A DNA stretch of 64,000 nucleotides, from contig CAVONT010000017.1 of assembly GCA_963697365.1 (NCBI GenBank), forward strand, positions 248,001 to 312,000. The letters are read 5' to 3'. Both the position numbers and the translations under genes were made by a program. Each line of letters starts with the position of its first letter. Position 1 is the first letter of the stretch. The DNA is from CAIXZV01 sp963697365 (lineage in GTDB: Bacteria > Chloroflexota > Limnocylindria > Limnocylindrales > CSP1-4). The notes under the pieces were generated by a model. The model saw only the letters and a list, made by a program, of their open reading frames with translations. It searched no databases and was not told where the DNA came from. Below are positions 56,225-64,000 of the stretch, piece by piece.

Positions 56225-57894
56225 CGAGGCTCTCCTCGTCGATGGTGGAGGCGGGGGCCGACGCCAGGGACTCGAGGCCCATGACGCCGGTGTAGATCGC
56301 GCCGGTGAGCATCAGCTCCTGGAGCTGCCGGCCTTCCGCGATGGGTCGCGTGCCCTTGAATCGCTCCCGCAGGAACGTCGTGAGCGCCTTGTCCGCGATG
56401 GCCGCGTGCAGCTCGGCCGAGCCTGGGGCGTGCCCGCCCTCCTCGCCCGTTGCCGGGTACCGGCGTGCCGGCGACGCCGTCGTGCGCGTCGAGGCGCTCC
56501 GCCACCAGGCCCGCAACGCGGAAGGTGCAGAACGCCCCCTGGCAGGGGCCCATGCCGACACGGGTGCCGCGGCGGACGTCGTCGATGGTGCACGGCCAGT
56601 GGGTGTCGAGATACGCGTCGGCCATGGAGCGGGTGACCATCTCGCACTCGCAGACGAGATCCGCGTCGCCGCCACCGGTGGCCTCGTGGTCCCCGAGGCG
56701 GTGGCCGAGCCAGTAGAAGTGGCCGGTCTCCATGCCCGGGAGGACCTCGTCGGCCGTGGTGCACGGCTCGGTCACGCCGAGCTTGGCCGCCACGACGTCC
56801 ACGGTCTGCTCGGCCATGAGCCGGTGGGTGGTGAACTTGCCGCCCACGATCGACACGAAGTTGTCGATGCCCTGGTCGGCATGGTCGAGGATGGCATGCG
56901 CCCTGGAGATGGCCCGGTTGCCGGCCCCGGCGACGGCATCCGCCGGCGGCTGGTAGAGCGGCCGCACGCCCGCGTAGGCGCGCAGGATGCGCATCCGCGG
57001 CAGGGCGGGGAACATCTTGGCGCCCTCGGCCACGAGGCGCTGGACCTCCGCGCGGGTGATGTCGTAGTCGTCCGGATCGGGCACCTTGATGTCGGTGGTG
57101 CCCAGGATCGCGACGCTGTGGACGGGGACCATGATGTCGCCATCGGCCGACTTGTGGCAGCGGTTGACGACCGCATCAGCCATCCGGGTGTTGTAGATGA
57201 GCATCGTGCCCTTGCCGGGCGTCATCTCGACCTTGACCCCGGCGAACGAGGCGATCTGGCCCGCCCAGGCACCTGCGGCGGACACGACGAGCTTCGTCCA
57301 GACGCGCGAGACCGTGCCGGTCCGCTCGTCGCGAAGCGTGACGGAGGTGATTCGACCGCCGTTGGTCTCCATGTCCACGACGCGCTGGTAGGTCAGTGCG
57401 TCGGAGCCGCGCGCGCGCGCGTCGGCGACGGTGGCCTCGATCAGCATCCACGGCTCGATCGAGCCGTCGGGCACGCGGAACGCGCGGCGGATCTGCGGGT
57501 TCAGCGCGGGCTCGCGACCGAGGAGATCCTTGATCGCGATCTCGTCGCAGTCGACGCCTGCGAGGCGGCAGTTCTCGGGGAAGGCCGCGACGTAGTCGTC
57601 GGGATCGTCCGGCGTGGCGACGAAGTAGCCCCCGGTGTCCTCGATGGAGGCAGGTGCGATCCGGCGCAGGACCCGGTTCTCCTCGACGCACTCCTCGGCG
57701 GCCTGCCGGTCCTTGGCGACGTACCGGCCACCGGAATGGAGGAGGCCGTGGTAGCGCCCGGATGTGCCGGTCGCGAAGTCGGAGCGCTCCACCAGCAGCG
57801 CCTTCATGCCGCGGCGGGCGAGGTCGCGCAGGATGCCCGCGCCGGTCGCCCCGCCCCCGATCACCAGGACGTCGACCGTGTGCGGCAGCGCCAT
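56211..57894 (-). CDS. glpA: Anaerobic glycerol-3-phosphate dehydrogenase subunit A, frameshifted as given
   Basis: Catalytic FAD subunit that oxidises sn-glycerol-3-phosphate to dihydroxyacetone phosphate. VDVLVIGGGATGAGILRDLA, SDFATGTSGRYHGLLHSGGR and a C-terminal BFD-type [2Fe-2S] domain (CECEMVTRSM, GMGPCQGAFC) are clear. An extra base at 56448 (aac[g]ggcgagg in gene sense) shifts the last ~80 codons; in the next frame they read GHAPGSAELHAAIADKAL to DEESLDAAR. Corrected length 560 residues. Three ATGs and a GTG are consecutive; ATG 57894 was chosen because GAGG lies eight bases upstream. Confidence 0.93.
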
Positions 57895-57980
57895 CATCAT
57901 CACCTCATCGTTGATCGCCGGCTGCGAGGCCCGGCGCGAGGGCGGCCCCGTCCGGGCCGCGCTCCCAATCTAATCCTTTG

Positions 57981-58388
57981 TCAGCCTTTCGGGAGATCGC
58001 GCGCGCCTTCGGCCGCGTCGAGCACCTCGTCGAGCGGCGAGCCCACGCTCGCCTGGACGGCTGCCATCACGGCGCCCTCGACGATGGGTCCCTTGCTGAG
58101 GCGCACGTTGTCCGGGTTGTCGAGGAACTCGAGGGCGGTGACCGCCGACAGCACGGCGCTGCCGAGGTCGGCCACGATCACCACGCCTGCACCAGCATCC
58201 GCCTCGCCGATCGCAGCCGCGATCCGCACGGCGTCCGTCCCGATCGACCCGTCGTCGAGACCCCCGGCCGCCACGATGCGGACATCGGGACCGGCCATCT
58301 GGCCGGCGAGCTCTGCGGTGCCCTCCGCGATCCGCGCGGAGTGGCTGACGATGACGAGTCCAACACAGGCGATGGGGTCATCAGCCAT
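57981..58388 (-). CDS. dhaM: Dihydroxyacetone kinase phosphotransfer subunit DhaM
   Basis: PTS EIIA(mannose)-type subunit that passes phosphate from HPr to the ADP bound by DhaL. 135 residues: the active-site His is His16 in LVIVSHSARIAEG; GVVIVADLGSAVLSA and GPIVEGAVMAAVQ follow. Only the EIIA domain is present; E. coli DhaM carries fused HPr and EI-like domains, so separate HPr/EI are needed. It lies between glpK and glpA; ATG 58388. Confidence 0.93.
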   Translation of the reverse strand: MADDPIACVGLVIVSHSARIAEGTAELAGQMAGPDVRIVAAGGLDDGSIGTDAVRIAAAIGEADAGAGVVIVADLGSAVLSAVTALEFLDNPDNVRLSKGPIVEGAVMAAVQASVGSPLDEVLDAAEGARDLPKG

Positions 58389-58412
58389 GACGTGGTGTTC
58401 CCTCTCAACGAG

Positions 58413-58444
58413 ACAGCCCCGGCGCCTCGCGACGCCGGGGCTGT
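58413..58444 (-). terminator. Strong hairpin between glpK and dhaM
   Basis: ACAGCCCCGGCG (58413-58424) and CGCCGGGGCTGT (58433-58444) form a perfect 12-bp stem with an 8-base loop in the 79-base glpK-dhaM gap. It may attenuate transcription inside the operon or protect the glpK message; no T-run follows on the minus strand. Confidence 0.5.
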
Positions 58445-58467
58445 GCTGGTTCAGGTCCTGACGAGGA

Positions 58468-59965
58468 CTAGTCGACCCAGGCGAAGGTCCGCGTGACGGC
58501 CTTCTTCCACTGGGCGTACTCCTTCGTGCGGGTCTCGGGATCCATCTCCGGGGCCCACTCGGCGTCGCGCGCCCAGTTCTCGCGCAGGTCCTCGATCTCG
58601 GCCCAGTAGCCGACCGCGAGGCCGGCGGCGTAGGCCGCGCCCAGGGCCGTGGTCTCGGCGACGACCGGCCGGATGACCGGGACGCCCAGGACATCGGCCT
58701 GGAACTGCATGAGCAGGTTGTTGAACACCATGCCGCCGTCGACCTTGAGGGCCGTGAGCGGAACGCCGGAGTCGGCGTTCATGGCGTCCAGGACTTCGCG
58801 GGTCTGCCAGGCGGTCGCCTCGAGGACGGCACGCCCGATGTGGCCCTTGGTCACGTAGCGGGTGAGGCCGGCGATGACGCCGCGCGCGTCGCCCTTCCAG
58901 TACGGGGCGAAGAGGCCCGAGAACGCCGGGACGAAGTACACGCCGCCGTTGTCCTCGACCGTGGCCGCGAGCGACCTCGATGTCCGAGCTCTTCTCGATC
59001 ATGCCGAGGTTGTCGCGGAGCCACTGCACGAGCGCGCCCGTGATGGCGATGGAGCCCTCGAGGGCGTACACGGCCGGCTGGTTGCCGATCTTGTAGCCCA
59101 GGGTGGTGAGGAGGCCGCTCTTGGACGGGACGATCTTCTCGCCCGTGTTCATGAGCATGAAGCAGCCGGTGCCGTAGGTGTTCTTCGCCTCGCCGGCGGA
59201 GAAGCACGTCTGGCCGAAGAGGGCCGCCTGCTGGTCGCCCAGGTCGCCCGCGACCGGAACGCCGTCGAGATCGCCGACGCACGTGCCGTAGACCTCGGAG
59301 GAGGCCTTGATCTCGGGGAGCATGGACTTCGGAACGCCCATGATGCCCAGGATCTCGTCGTCCCAGTCGAGGGTCTCGAGGTTCATGAGCATGGTGCGCG
59401 ACGCGTTCGAGACGTCGGTGACATGCACGCCGCCGTTGACGCCGCCGGTGAGGTTCCAGATGCACCAGGTGTCCATGTTGCCGAACACCAGGTCACCGGC
59501 CTCGGCCTTCTCGCGGGCGCCGGGGACGTTGTCCAGGATCCAGCGGATCTTGGGGCCGGAGAAGTAGGTGGCCAGCGGCAGGCCGACCTTCGCCCGGAAG
59601 CGATCCTGGCCGCCCTCCTTGGCGAATTCATTGACGAGGGTGTCGGTGCGGGTGTCCTGCCAGACGATCGCGTTGAAGACGGGCATGCCCGTCTTCTTGT
59701 CCCAGACGAGGGCGGTCTCGCGCTGGTTGGTGATGCCCACGGCGGCGAGGTCGCTGCCGGTGATCCCGGCCTTGTCGAGGGCGCCCTTGATGACTTCGCG
59801 GCAGCGGGTCCAGATCTCGATCGCGTCGTGCTCGACCCAGCCCGGCTTCGGGTAGATCTGCTCGTGCTCCTTCTGATCGATCGCGACGACAGCGCCGGCG
59901 TGGTCGAAGATCATGAAGCGGGTGCTCGTGGTGCCCTGGTCGAGGGCGCCGACGTACTTGGTCAT
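58468..59965 (-). CDS. glpK: Glycerol kinase, frameshifted as given
   Basis: Phosphorylates glycerol to sn-glycerol-3-phosphate. FGGY family: KYVGALDQGTTSTRFMIFD, GITNQRETALVWDKKTG, the substrate loop VWQDTRT and KNTYGTGCFMLMNTG. At 58972 an extra base (gtc[g]ctcgcgg in gene sense) breaks the frame; the rest (MYFVPAFSGLFAPYWKGDAR, LKVDGGMVFNNLLMQFQAD, AVTRTFAWVD) follows in another frame to 58468. Corrected length 498 residues, the family norm. ATG 59965 with GGAGG upstream. Confidence 0.95.
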
Positions 59966-60001
59966 GCGGTTTGTCTTGTCCTCCAGATGGAACCTATGTG
60001 C

Positions 60002-60646
60002 CTACGCCTGGAACCAGGTGTCGGCTGCGGCCTTGAGCAGGAGATGCGAGGACGTCGCGCCCGGGTCCTGGTGGCCCGCGCTGCGCTCTCCGAGGTAGCT
60101 CGCACGTCCCTTGCGGGCGACGAGCGGAATGGTCGCGAGCATGCCCTGCTCGGCAGCCGCGACGGTCGAGGCGAGGGCGTCGGCGGGGGCGAGGCCCCCA
60201 TCGATCCCCGCCTGCAGCGCGTCCCGGGCCGGGATGAGCGCGTCGAGCATGGTCTTGTCACCAGGCTCGGCCTTGCCCAGGCCCCGGATGCCCTCGATGG
60301 CGGAGTCGAGCGCGGCCAGGAGGTCCGCGATCCCGATCTCGGTCTTGCCGGCGGTGATGGCGCCGAACCGGCGGAAGAGCGTCCCGTAGAGCGGGCCGCT
60401 CGCGCCACCGACGGTGGACATGAGCGTCATGCCCACGCCCTTGCAGAGTCCGCCGATGTCATCCGCCGGCAGCGTCGGCAGCTTGGCGGCGACCGCCTGG
60501 AACCCGCGATCCATGTTGATGCCGTGGTCGGCATCGCCGATGGCAGAGTCCAGGTCGGTCAGGTACGCCTTCTGCTCACGCAGCCGCACGGCCACGAGGC
60601 TGATCCAGGACACCACGTCGTCGTAGGTGATTGACGCCGTGCTCAT
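60002..60646 (-). CDS. dhaL: Dihydroxyacetone kinase ADP-binding subunit DhaL
   Basis: Holds ADP as a bound cofactor that is rephosphorylated by DhaM and donates phosphate to dihydroxyacetone on DhaK. 214 residues; Mg/ADP ligands Asp33, Asp38, Asp40 and His41 in TDLDSAIGDADHGINMDRGF, GGASGPLYGTLF, PGDKTMLDAL and KGRASYLGERSAGHQDPGA. ATG 60646 is 34 bases after dhaK. Confidence 0.96.
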   Translation of the reverse strand: MSTASITYDDVVSWISLVAVRLREQKAYLTDLDSAIGDADHGINMDRGFQAVAAKLPTLPADDIGGLCKGVGMTLMSTVGGASGPLYGTLFRRFGAITAGKTEIGIADLLAALDSAIEGIRGLGKAEPGDKTMLDALIPARDALQAGIDGGLAPADALASTVAAAEQGMLATIPLVARKGRASYLGERSAGHQDPGATSSHLLLKAAADTWFQA

Positions 60647-60680
60647 CGTGGTGATCCGGCTCCCGGTTGGCGGACGCCTG

Positions 60681-61679
<999 letters not shown>

Positions 61680-61702
61680 GCGCTCTCCCCGATGGTGGAA
61701 GG

Positions 61703-61743
61703 GGCCCGCCGCCGGTGACCGGAGGGAGATCCGGCGGCGGGCC
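61703..61743 (-). terminator. Strong hairpin between glpF and dhaK
   Basis: GGCCCGCCGCCGG (61703-61715) and CCGGCGGCGGGCC (61731-61743) form a perfect 13-bp stem with a 15-base loop in the 87-base glpF-dhaK gap. It could reduce read-through from glpF into dhaK or stabilise the glpF mRNA end. Confidence 0.5.
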
Positions 61744-61766
61744 AGTGGAGGTCAGTGGGGAGGGGA

Positions 61767-62498
61767 CTACGCCGCCGGGATGAACCCCTTGACGACCAGC
61801 CAGAGGCCGGCGGCGATGACGGCGCCGACGATCGGGCCGACCACCGGGATCCAGGAGTAGCCCCAGTCCGACTGGCCCTTGCCGGGGATCGGCAGGATCT
61901 GGTGGATGATGCGCGGGCCCAGGTCGCGGGCGGGGTTGATCGCGTACCCGGTCGTGCCGCCGAGCGACATGCCGATCGACCAGACGAGGACCATGACGGC
62001 GAGCGCGCCGATGGACGCGACCGCGGCGTTGCCGCCGAAGTTGAGGATCACGTACACCAGCACGAAGGTGCCGACGATCTCGCCGATCAGGTTGAACGGC
62101 ACGTTGCGGATCGCGGGGCCGGTGCTGAAGACCGCGAGCTTGAGGCCCTGGTCCTCGGTCACCTCGAAGTGCTTCCAGTAGAAGATCGCGACCAGCGTTG
62201 CGCCGATGAACGCGCCGATGAACTGGCTCACGATGTAGATCGGCACCTGGTCCCACGGCGTGCTGCCGGCGACCGCGAGGCCGACGGTGACGGCCGGGTT
62301 CAGGTGCGCGCCGCTCATCGGCGCGGACACGACGACACCGCAGAAGACCGCCATGGCCCACGCAGCCGTGATGACGATCCAGCCCGCGTTCTGTGCCTTG
62401 GACTTGGCAAGCAGGACGCCTGCGACGACGCCGTCGCCGAGCAGGATCAGCATCGCCGTCCCGATGATCTCGCCAACGATGATGGATTCAGTGGTCAT
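61767..62498 (-). CDS. glpF: Glycerol uptake facilitator (aquaglyceroporin)
   Basis: Channel for facilitated glycerol entry. 243 residues, six membrane segments and two half helices with NPA boxes: GAHLNPAVT (residues 64-71) and GYAINPARDLGPR near residue 198. The Asp after the second NPAR is typical of glycerol channels rather than pure water channels. ATG 62498; GAGGGAG about 11 bases upstream. First gene of the glpF-dhaKL-glpK-dhaM-glpABC run. Confidence 0.96.
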   Translation of the reverse strand: MTTESIIVGEIIGTAMLILLGDGVVAGVLLAKSKAQNAGWIVITAAWAMAVFCGVVVSAPMSGAHLNPAVTVGLAVAGSTPWDQVPIYIVSQFIGAFIGATLVAIFYWKHFEVTEDQGLKLAVFSTGPAIRNVPFNLIGEIVGTFVLVYVILNFGGNAAVASIGALAVMVLVWSIGMSLGGTTGYAINPARDLGPRIIHQILPIPGKGQSDWGYSWIPVVGPIVGAVIAAGLWLVVKGFIPAA

Positions 62499-62857
62499 TG
62501 TGTGAGCAACTCCCTCTAACGGAACCTTGATCCCGGCGTTTCTCGGGGGCCGGGATCTCCTCCCGCCGCTCGTCCAGCGATTCGCGCGGGGCGCGCGACT
62601 GGCAGCGGCATGTCCAGGTGCAGAGTCTCCTCCGGTTGACTCCTCCTTTCGCAGGGCTGGGGGCCGGTGCGCAACCTTCATGGTGCAGGCAACCAAGCCG
62701 CCGCTCATGCGGACAACGACTGACTCTACGGGCAGGTGGGGGACGAGAATCTCAAGAGAAAGTGAATCCGTCCCGAACCATCGCCGATACCTGACCGCAA
62801 GGAACCGCCGGGAGTCGCGGGGTGCCTGCCGCTCGGTCAGGAGTGCCTGCCGCTCGG
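62499..62857 (-). other. Leader/regulatory region upstream of glpF
   Basis: 359 bases between dhaL2 and glpF without a credible gene. A 9-bp inverted repeat GATCCCGGC (62529-62537) and GCCGGGATC (62549-62557) lies about 30 bases before glpF. A direct repeat GGTGCGCAACC (62666-62676) and GGTGCAGGCAACC (62682-62694), 16 bases apart, could be an operator. TAGAGT on the minus strand near 62728-62733 is a possible -10 box. No known riboswitch class was recognised. Confidence 0.4.
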
Positions 62858-62863
62858 TCAGGA
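62822..62863. repeat. Perfect 21-bp tandem duplication at the dhaL2 stop
   Basis: The unit starting GTGCCTGCCGCTCGGTCAGG plus A occurs twice without a gap (62822-62842 and 62843-62863). The second copy contains the dhaL2 stop codon (complement of 62858-62860), so the duplication spans the gene end. Confidence 0.9.
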
Positions 62864-63613
62864 GCCGTCCGCGAGCTCATGCGCAGCGTCCGCGAAGCAG
62901 CGGACGAGGATCGCCGACGATGCGGCCCCCGGGTCCACGTGCCCGGCCGATCGCTCGCCGAGGTAGCTCGCCCGACCCTTGCGGGCCACCAGGGGTGCGG
63001 TGGCGGCGGCGCCGGCTTCGGCAGCGTCCGCGGCTGCCGCCAGCACCGTGGCGGCCGTCTCGTCCGGCGCAGCGGCGCACACCGCGTCGAGGGCCGGCAG
63101 GAGCGCGTCGAGCATGGTCTTGTCACCGGCCGTGGCCCGGCCAAGCGCGGTGATCCCGGCGACGGCGCCCTCCAGGATGAGCCGGGCCAGGTCGACCGGG
63201 CTGGCGTCGGACGAAGGCAGTCCCTCGCGCACGTGACTGCCGGCGATCATCAGGCCCCGCCCGTACAGCGCGCCGCTGGCGCCACCGACGACGCCGAGCA
63301 CCCTCCGGCCCGCTGCAGCGAGCGTCACGGAGGGATCTCCGGCGGGCGGCGTCCCCGCCCGCAGGCCTGACGCCACCGCGGCCAGCCCGCGATCGAGGTT
63401 GATGCCGTGATCGCCGTCCCCGATGGCTGCGTCAAGATCGGTCAGCCAGTCACGCTGCGCCGCGACGGCGTCCGCGGATCGCACGAGCCAGGCGCGGACG
63501 AGTGCGTCGAGGCGGTCGAGGCCGCCCGGCGGATCCGGCATGCCTGGAATGGCTGGTTCCTTCTGGCTGGCGGGGGCGTCCAGTTCGGGGTGTCTGGCGG
63601 GCGGCTCAGTCAC
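62858..63613 (-). CDS. dhaL2: Second DhaL-type ADP-binding subunit
   Basis: Paralogue of the dhaL at 60.0-60.6 kb. 251 residues; the Mg/ADP motif TDLDAAIGDGDHGINLDRGL, VVGGASGALYGRGL, AGDKTMLDALLPA and KGRASYLGERSAGHVDPGA are intact, so it should be functional. The middle is more divergent and richer in Ala than the first copy. GTG 63613 sits three bases beyond the dhaM2 stop; ATG 63541 is the alternative, 24 codons shorter. Pairing with a second DhaM suggests a separate phosphotransfer couple. Confidence 0.92.
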   Translation of the reverse strand: MTEPPARHPELDAPASQKEPAIPGMPDPPGGLDRLDALVRAWLVRSADAVAAQRDWLTDLDAAIGDGDHGINLDRGLAAVASGLRAGTPPAGDPSVTLAAAGRRVLGVVGGASGALYGRGLMIAGSHVREGLPSSDASPVDLARLILEGAVAGITALGRATAGDKTMLDALLPALDAVCAAAPDETAATVLAAAADAAEAGAAATAPLVARKGRASYLGERSAGHVDPGAASSAILVRCFADAAHELADGS

Positions 63614-64000
63614 GAGGCACCTTCGGCCTCTCGAGCGCGGACTCGGCGGCTGCCCGCACCGCGGTCGGCGTCCCCCCGTGGGCGGCGGCGACCGCGGCTG
63701 CCACCGCTCCTTCCACGAATGGTCCCTCCGAGACCATGACCCGCGTGCGCTCCTCGGGGGCGAGCTCCTCGAGCGCCATCTCGAGCGCCATCGCCGCACT
63801 GCCCAGGTCCAGCAGCACGAGCACGGCATCGCCATCGGCGCGGCCCAGGATCACCCGGAGCACGGCCGCGACCTCCTCGGCGTTCGTGCCGAGCCGCCCG
63901 CCGGACAGGCCGCCCGCGCCACCCGCGGGCACCGCCGGGGCGGCCTGCGCGATCATCGCGACGACCCCGCGCGTCACGTCGGCGCTGTGCCCGACCACCA
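63606..64000 (-). CDS. dhaM2: Second DhaM-type phosphotransfer subunit (5' end outside window)
   Basis: EIIA(mannose)-type protein. The frame is open to the window edge; the visible part starts VVGHSADVTRGVVAMIAQ, where the His is the phosphorylation site, and continues with VLVLLDLGSAAMALEMALE and GPFVEGAVAAAVAAA. The true start must lie a few codons outside. It overlaps or touches dhaL2. Whether a second dhaK is further upstream cannot be seen. Confidence 0.88.
   Translation of the reverse strand, partial: VVGHSADVTRGVVAMIAQAAPAVPAGGAGGLSGGRLGTNAEEVAAVLRVILGRADGDAVLVLLDLGSAAMALEMALEELAPEERTRVMVSEGPFVEGAVAAAVAAAHGGTPTAVRAAAESALERPKVPRD

Noticed and set aside
62583..62597. Palindrome CGCGCGGGGCGCGCG as an operator
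   Set aside because: Simple CG-rich self-complementarity is frequent at this base composition; no second copy or promoter overlap supports a specific site.
62560..62700. Glycine or other known riboswitch before glpF
   Set aside because: Purine-rich GAAAGGAGG-like segments caught the eye, but the conserved cores of the glycine, c-di-GMP and cobalamin classes are not present.

Overview
The window is a 64 kb piece of a very GC-rich bacterial chromosome, well above 65 % GC by eye. GTG starts are frequent (one TTG), and stop/start overlaps of the ATGA/GTGA type join many neighbours. Several things point to Chloroflexota, perhaps a Limnocylindria/Ellin6529-type lineage: the continuous str-S10-spc-alpha ribosomal cluster, the cdaA-cdaR-glmM-glmS block, PTS-type dihydroxyacetone kinase genes, and a GlmL-like/barrel-protein pair that I recall from Chloroflexota. 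The phylum is an inference from gene content; a high-GC actinobacterium-like lineage is the main alternative.

Layout. (1) 1-25.3 kb, plus strand: 3' part of rpoC, a hairpin, a consensus promoter, then rpsL-rpsG-fusA-tuf, the S10 and spc operons through secY, adk, map, a second promoter, infA-rpmJ-rpsM-rpsK-rpsD-rpoA-rplQ, truA, rplM-rpsI, closed by a long hairpin. (2) 25.4-36 kb, plus: argF, a TPR protein, the c-di-AMP synthase cdaA with its YbbR partner, glmM, glmS, acpS, and an Nnr dehydratase read in one frame with alanine racemase. (3) 36-39.4 kb, plus: a macro-domain protein, a small conserved protein, a diverged GlmL/MutL-like ATPase and a barrel-type partner, all of unknown function. 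(4) 39.5-47.5 kb, plus: tsaE-tsaB-rimI-tsaD (t6A synthesis), rsmA, ispE, ridA, glmU and a CBS/CorC-type membrane protein. (5) 47.8-52.4 kb: a polyprenyl diphosphate synthase (minus) divergent from recO, a PPOX-class flavoprotein, a membrane dipeptidase and HPr (plus), with plsY convergent on the minus strand. (6) 52.4-64 kb, minus strand: a glycerol/dihydroxyacetone island, transcribed right to left as dhaM2(partial)-dhaL2, then glpF-dhaK-dhaL-glpK-dhaM-glpA-glpB-glpC, then panE.

How the parts fit. The glycerol island covers uptake (GlpF), phosphorylation (GlpK), membrane-linked oxidation of glycerol-3-phosphate (GlpABC) and PEP-dependent phosphorylation of dihydroxyacetone (DhaKLM). The HPr gene next to it is the expected phosphate carrier for DhaM, and PlsY uses glycerol-3-phosphate for phospholipid synthesis. 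GlmM, GlmS and GlmU make UDP-GlcNAc, Alr supplies D-alanine, and CdaA/CdaR link this wall-precursor block to c-di-AMP signalling.

Quality warning. Many obviously real genes are interrupted by one-base frameshifts as the sequence is given: rplW, adk, the TPR gene (two), the GlmL-like gene, tsaB, rsmA, the CorC-like gene (five), glpA and glpK. Because rplW, adk and tsaB are essential in nearly all bacteria, sequencing or assembly indels are the most economical explanation. Eight of the ten extra-base sites lie next to a CTYGC/GCRAG pentamer, which is reported as an observation. Frameshifts also create false in-frame fusions (rplW-rplB, adk-map), and the Nnr-Alr fusion should be read with this in mind.

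Several downstream genes (GlmL-like, tsaE, glmU, recO, ptsH, the polyprenyl synthase, plsY) have a -10-like hexamer only 5-11 bases before the start codon, suggesting leaderless mRNAs. No rRNA, tRNA, CRISPR array, insertion sequence or prophage gene was seen.
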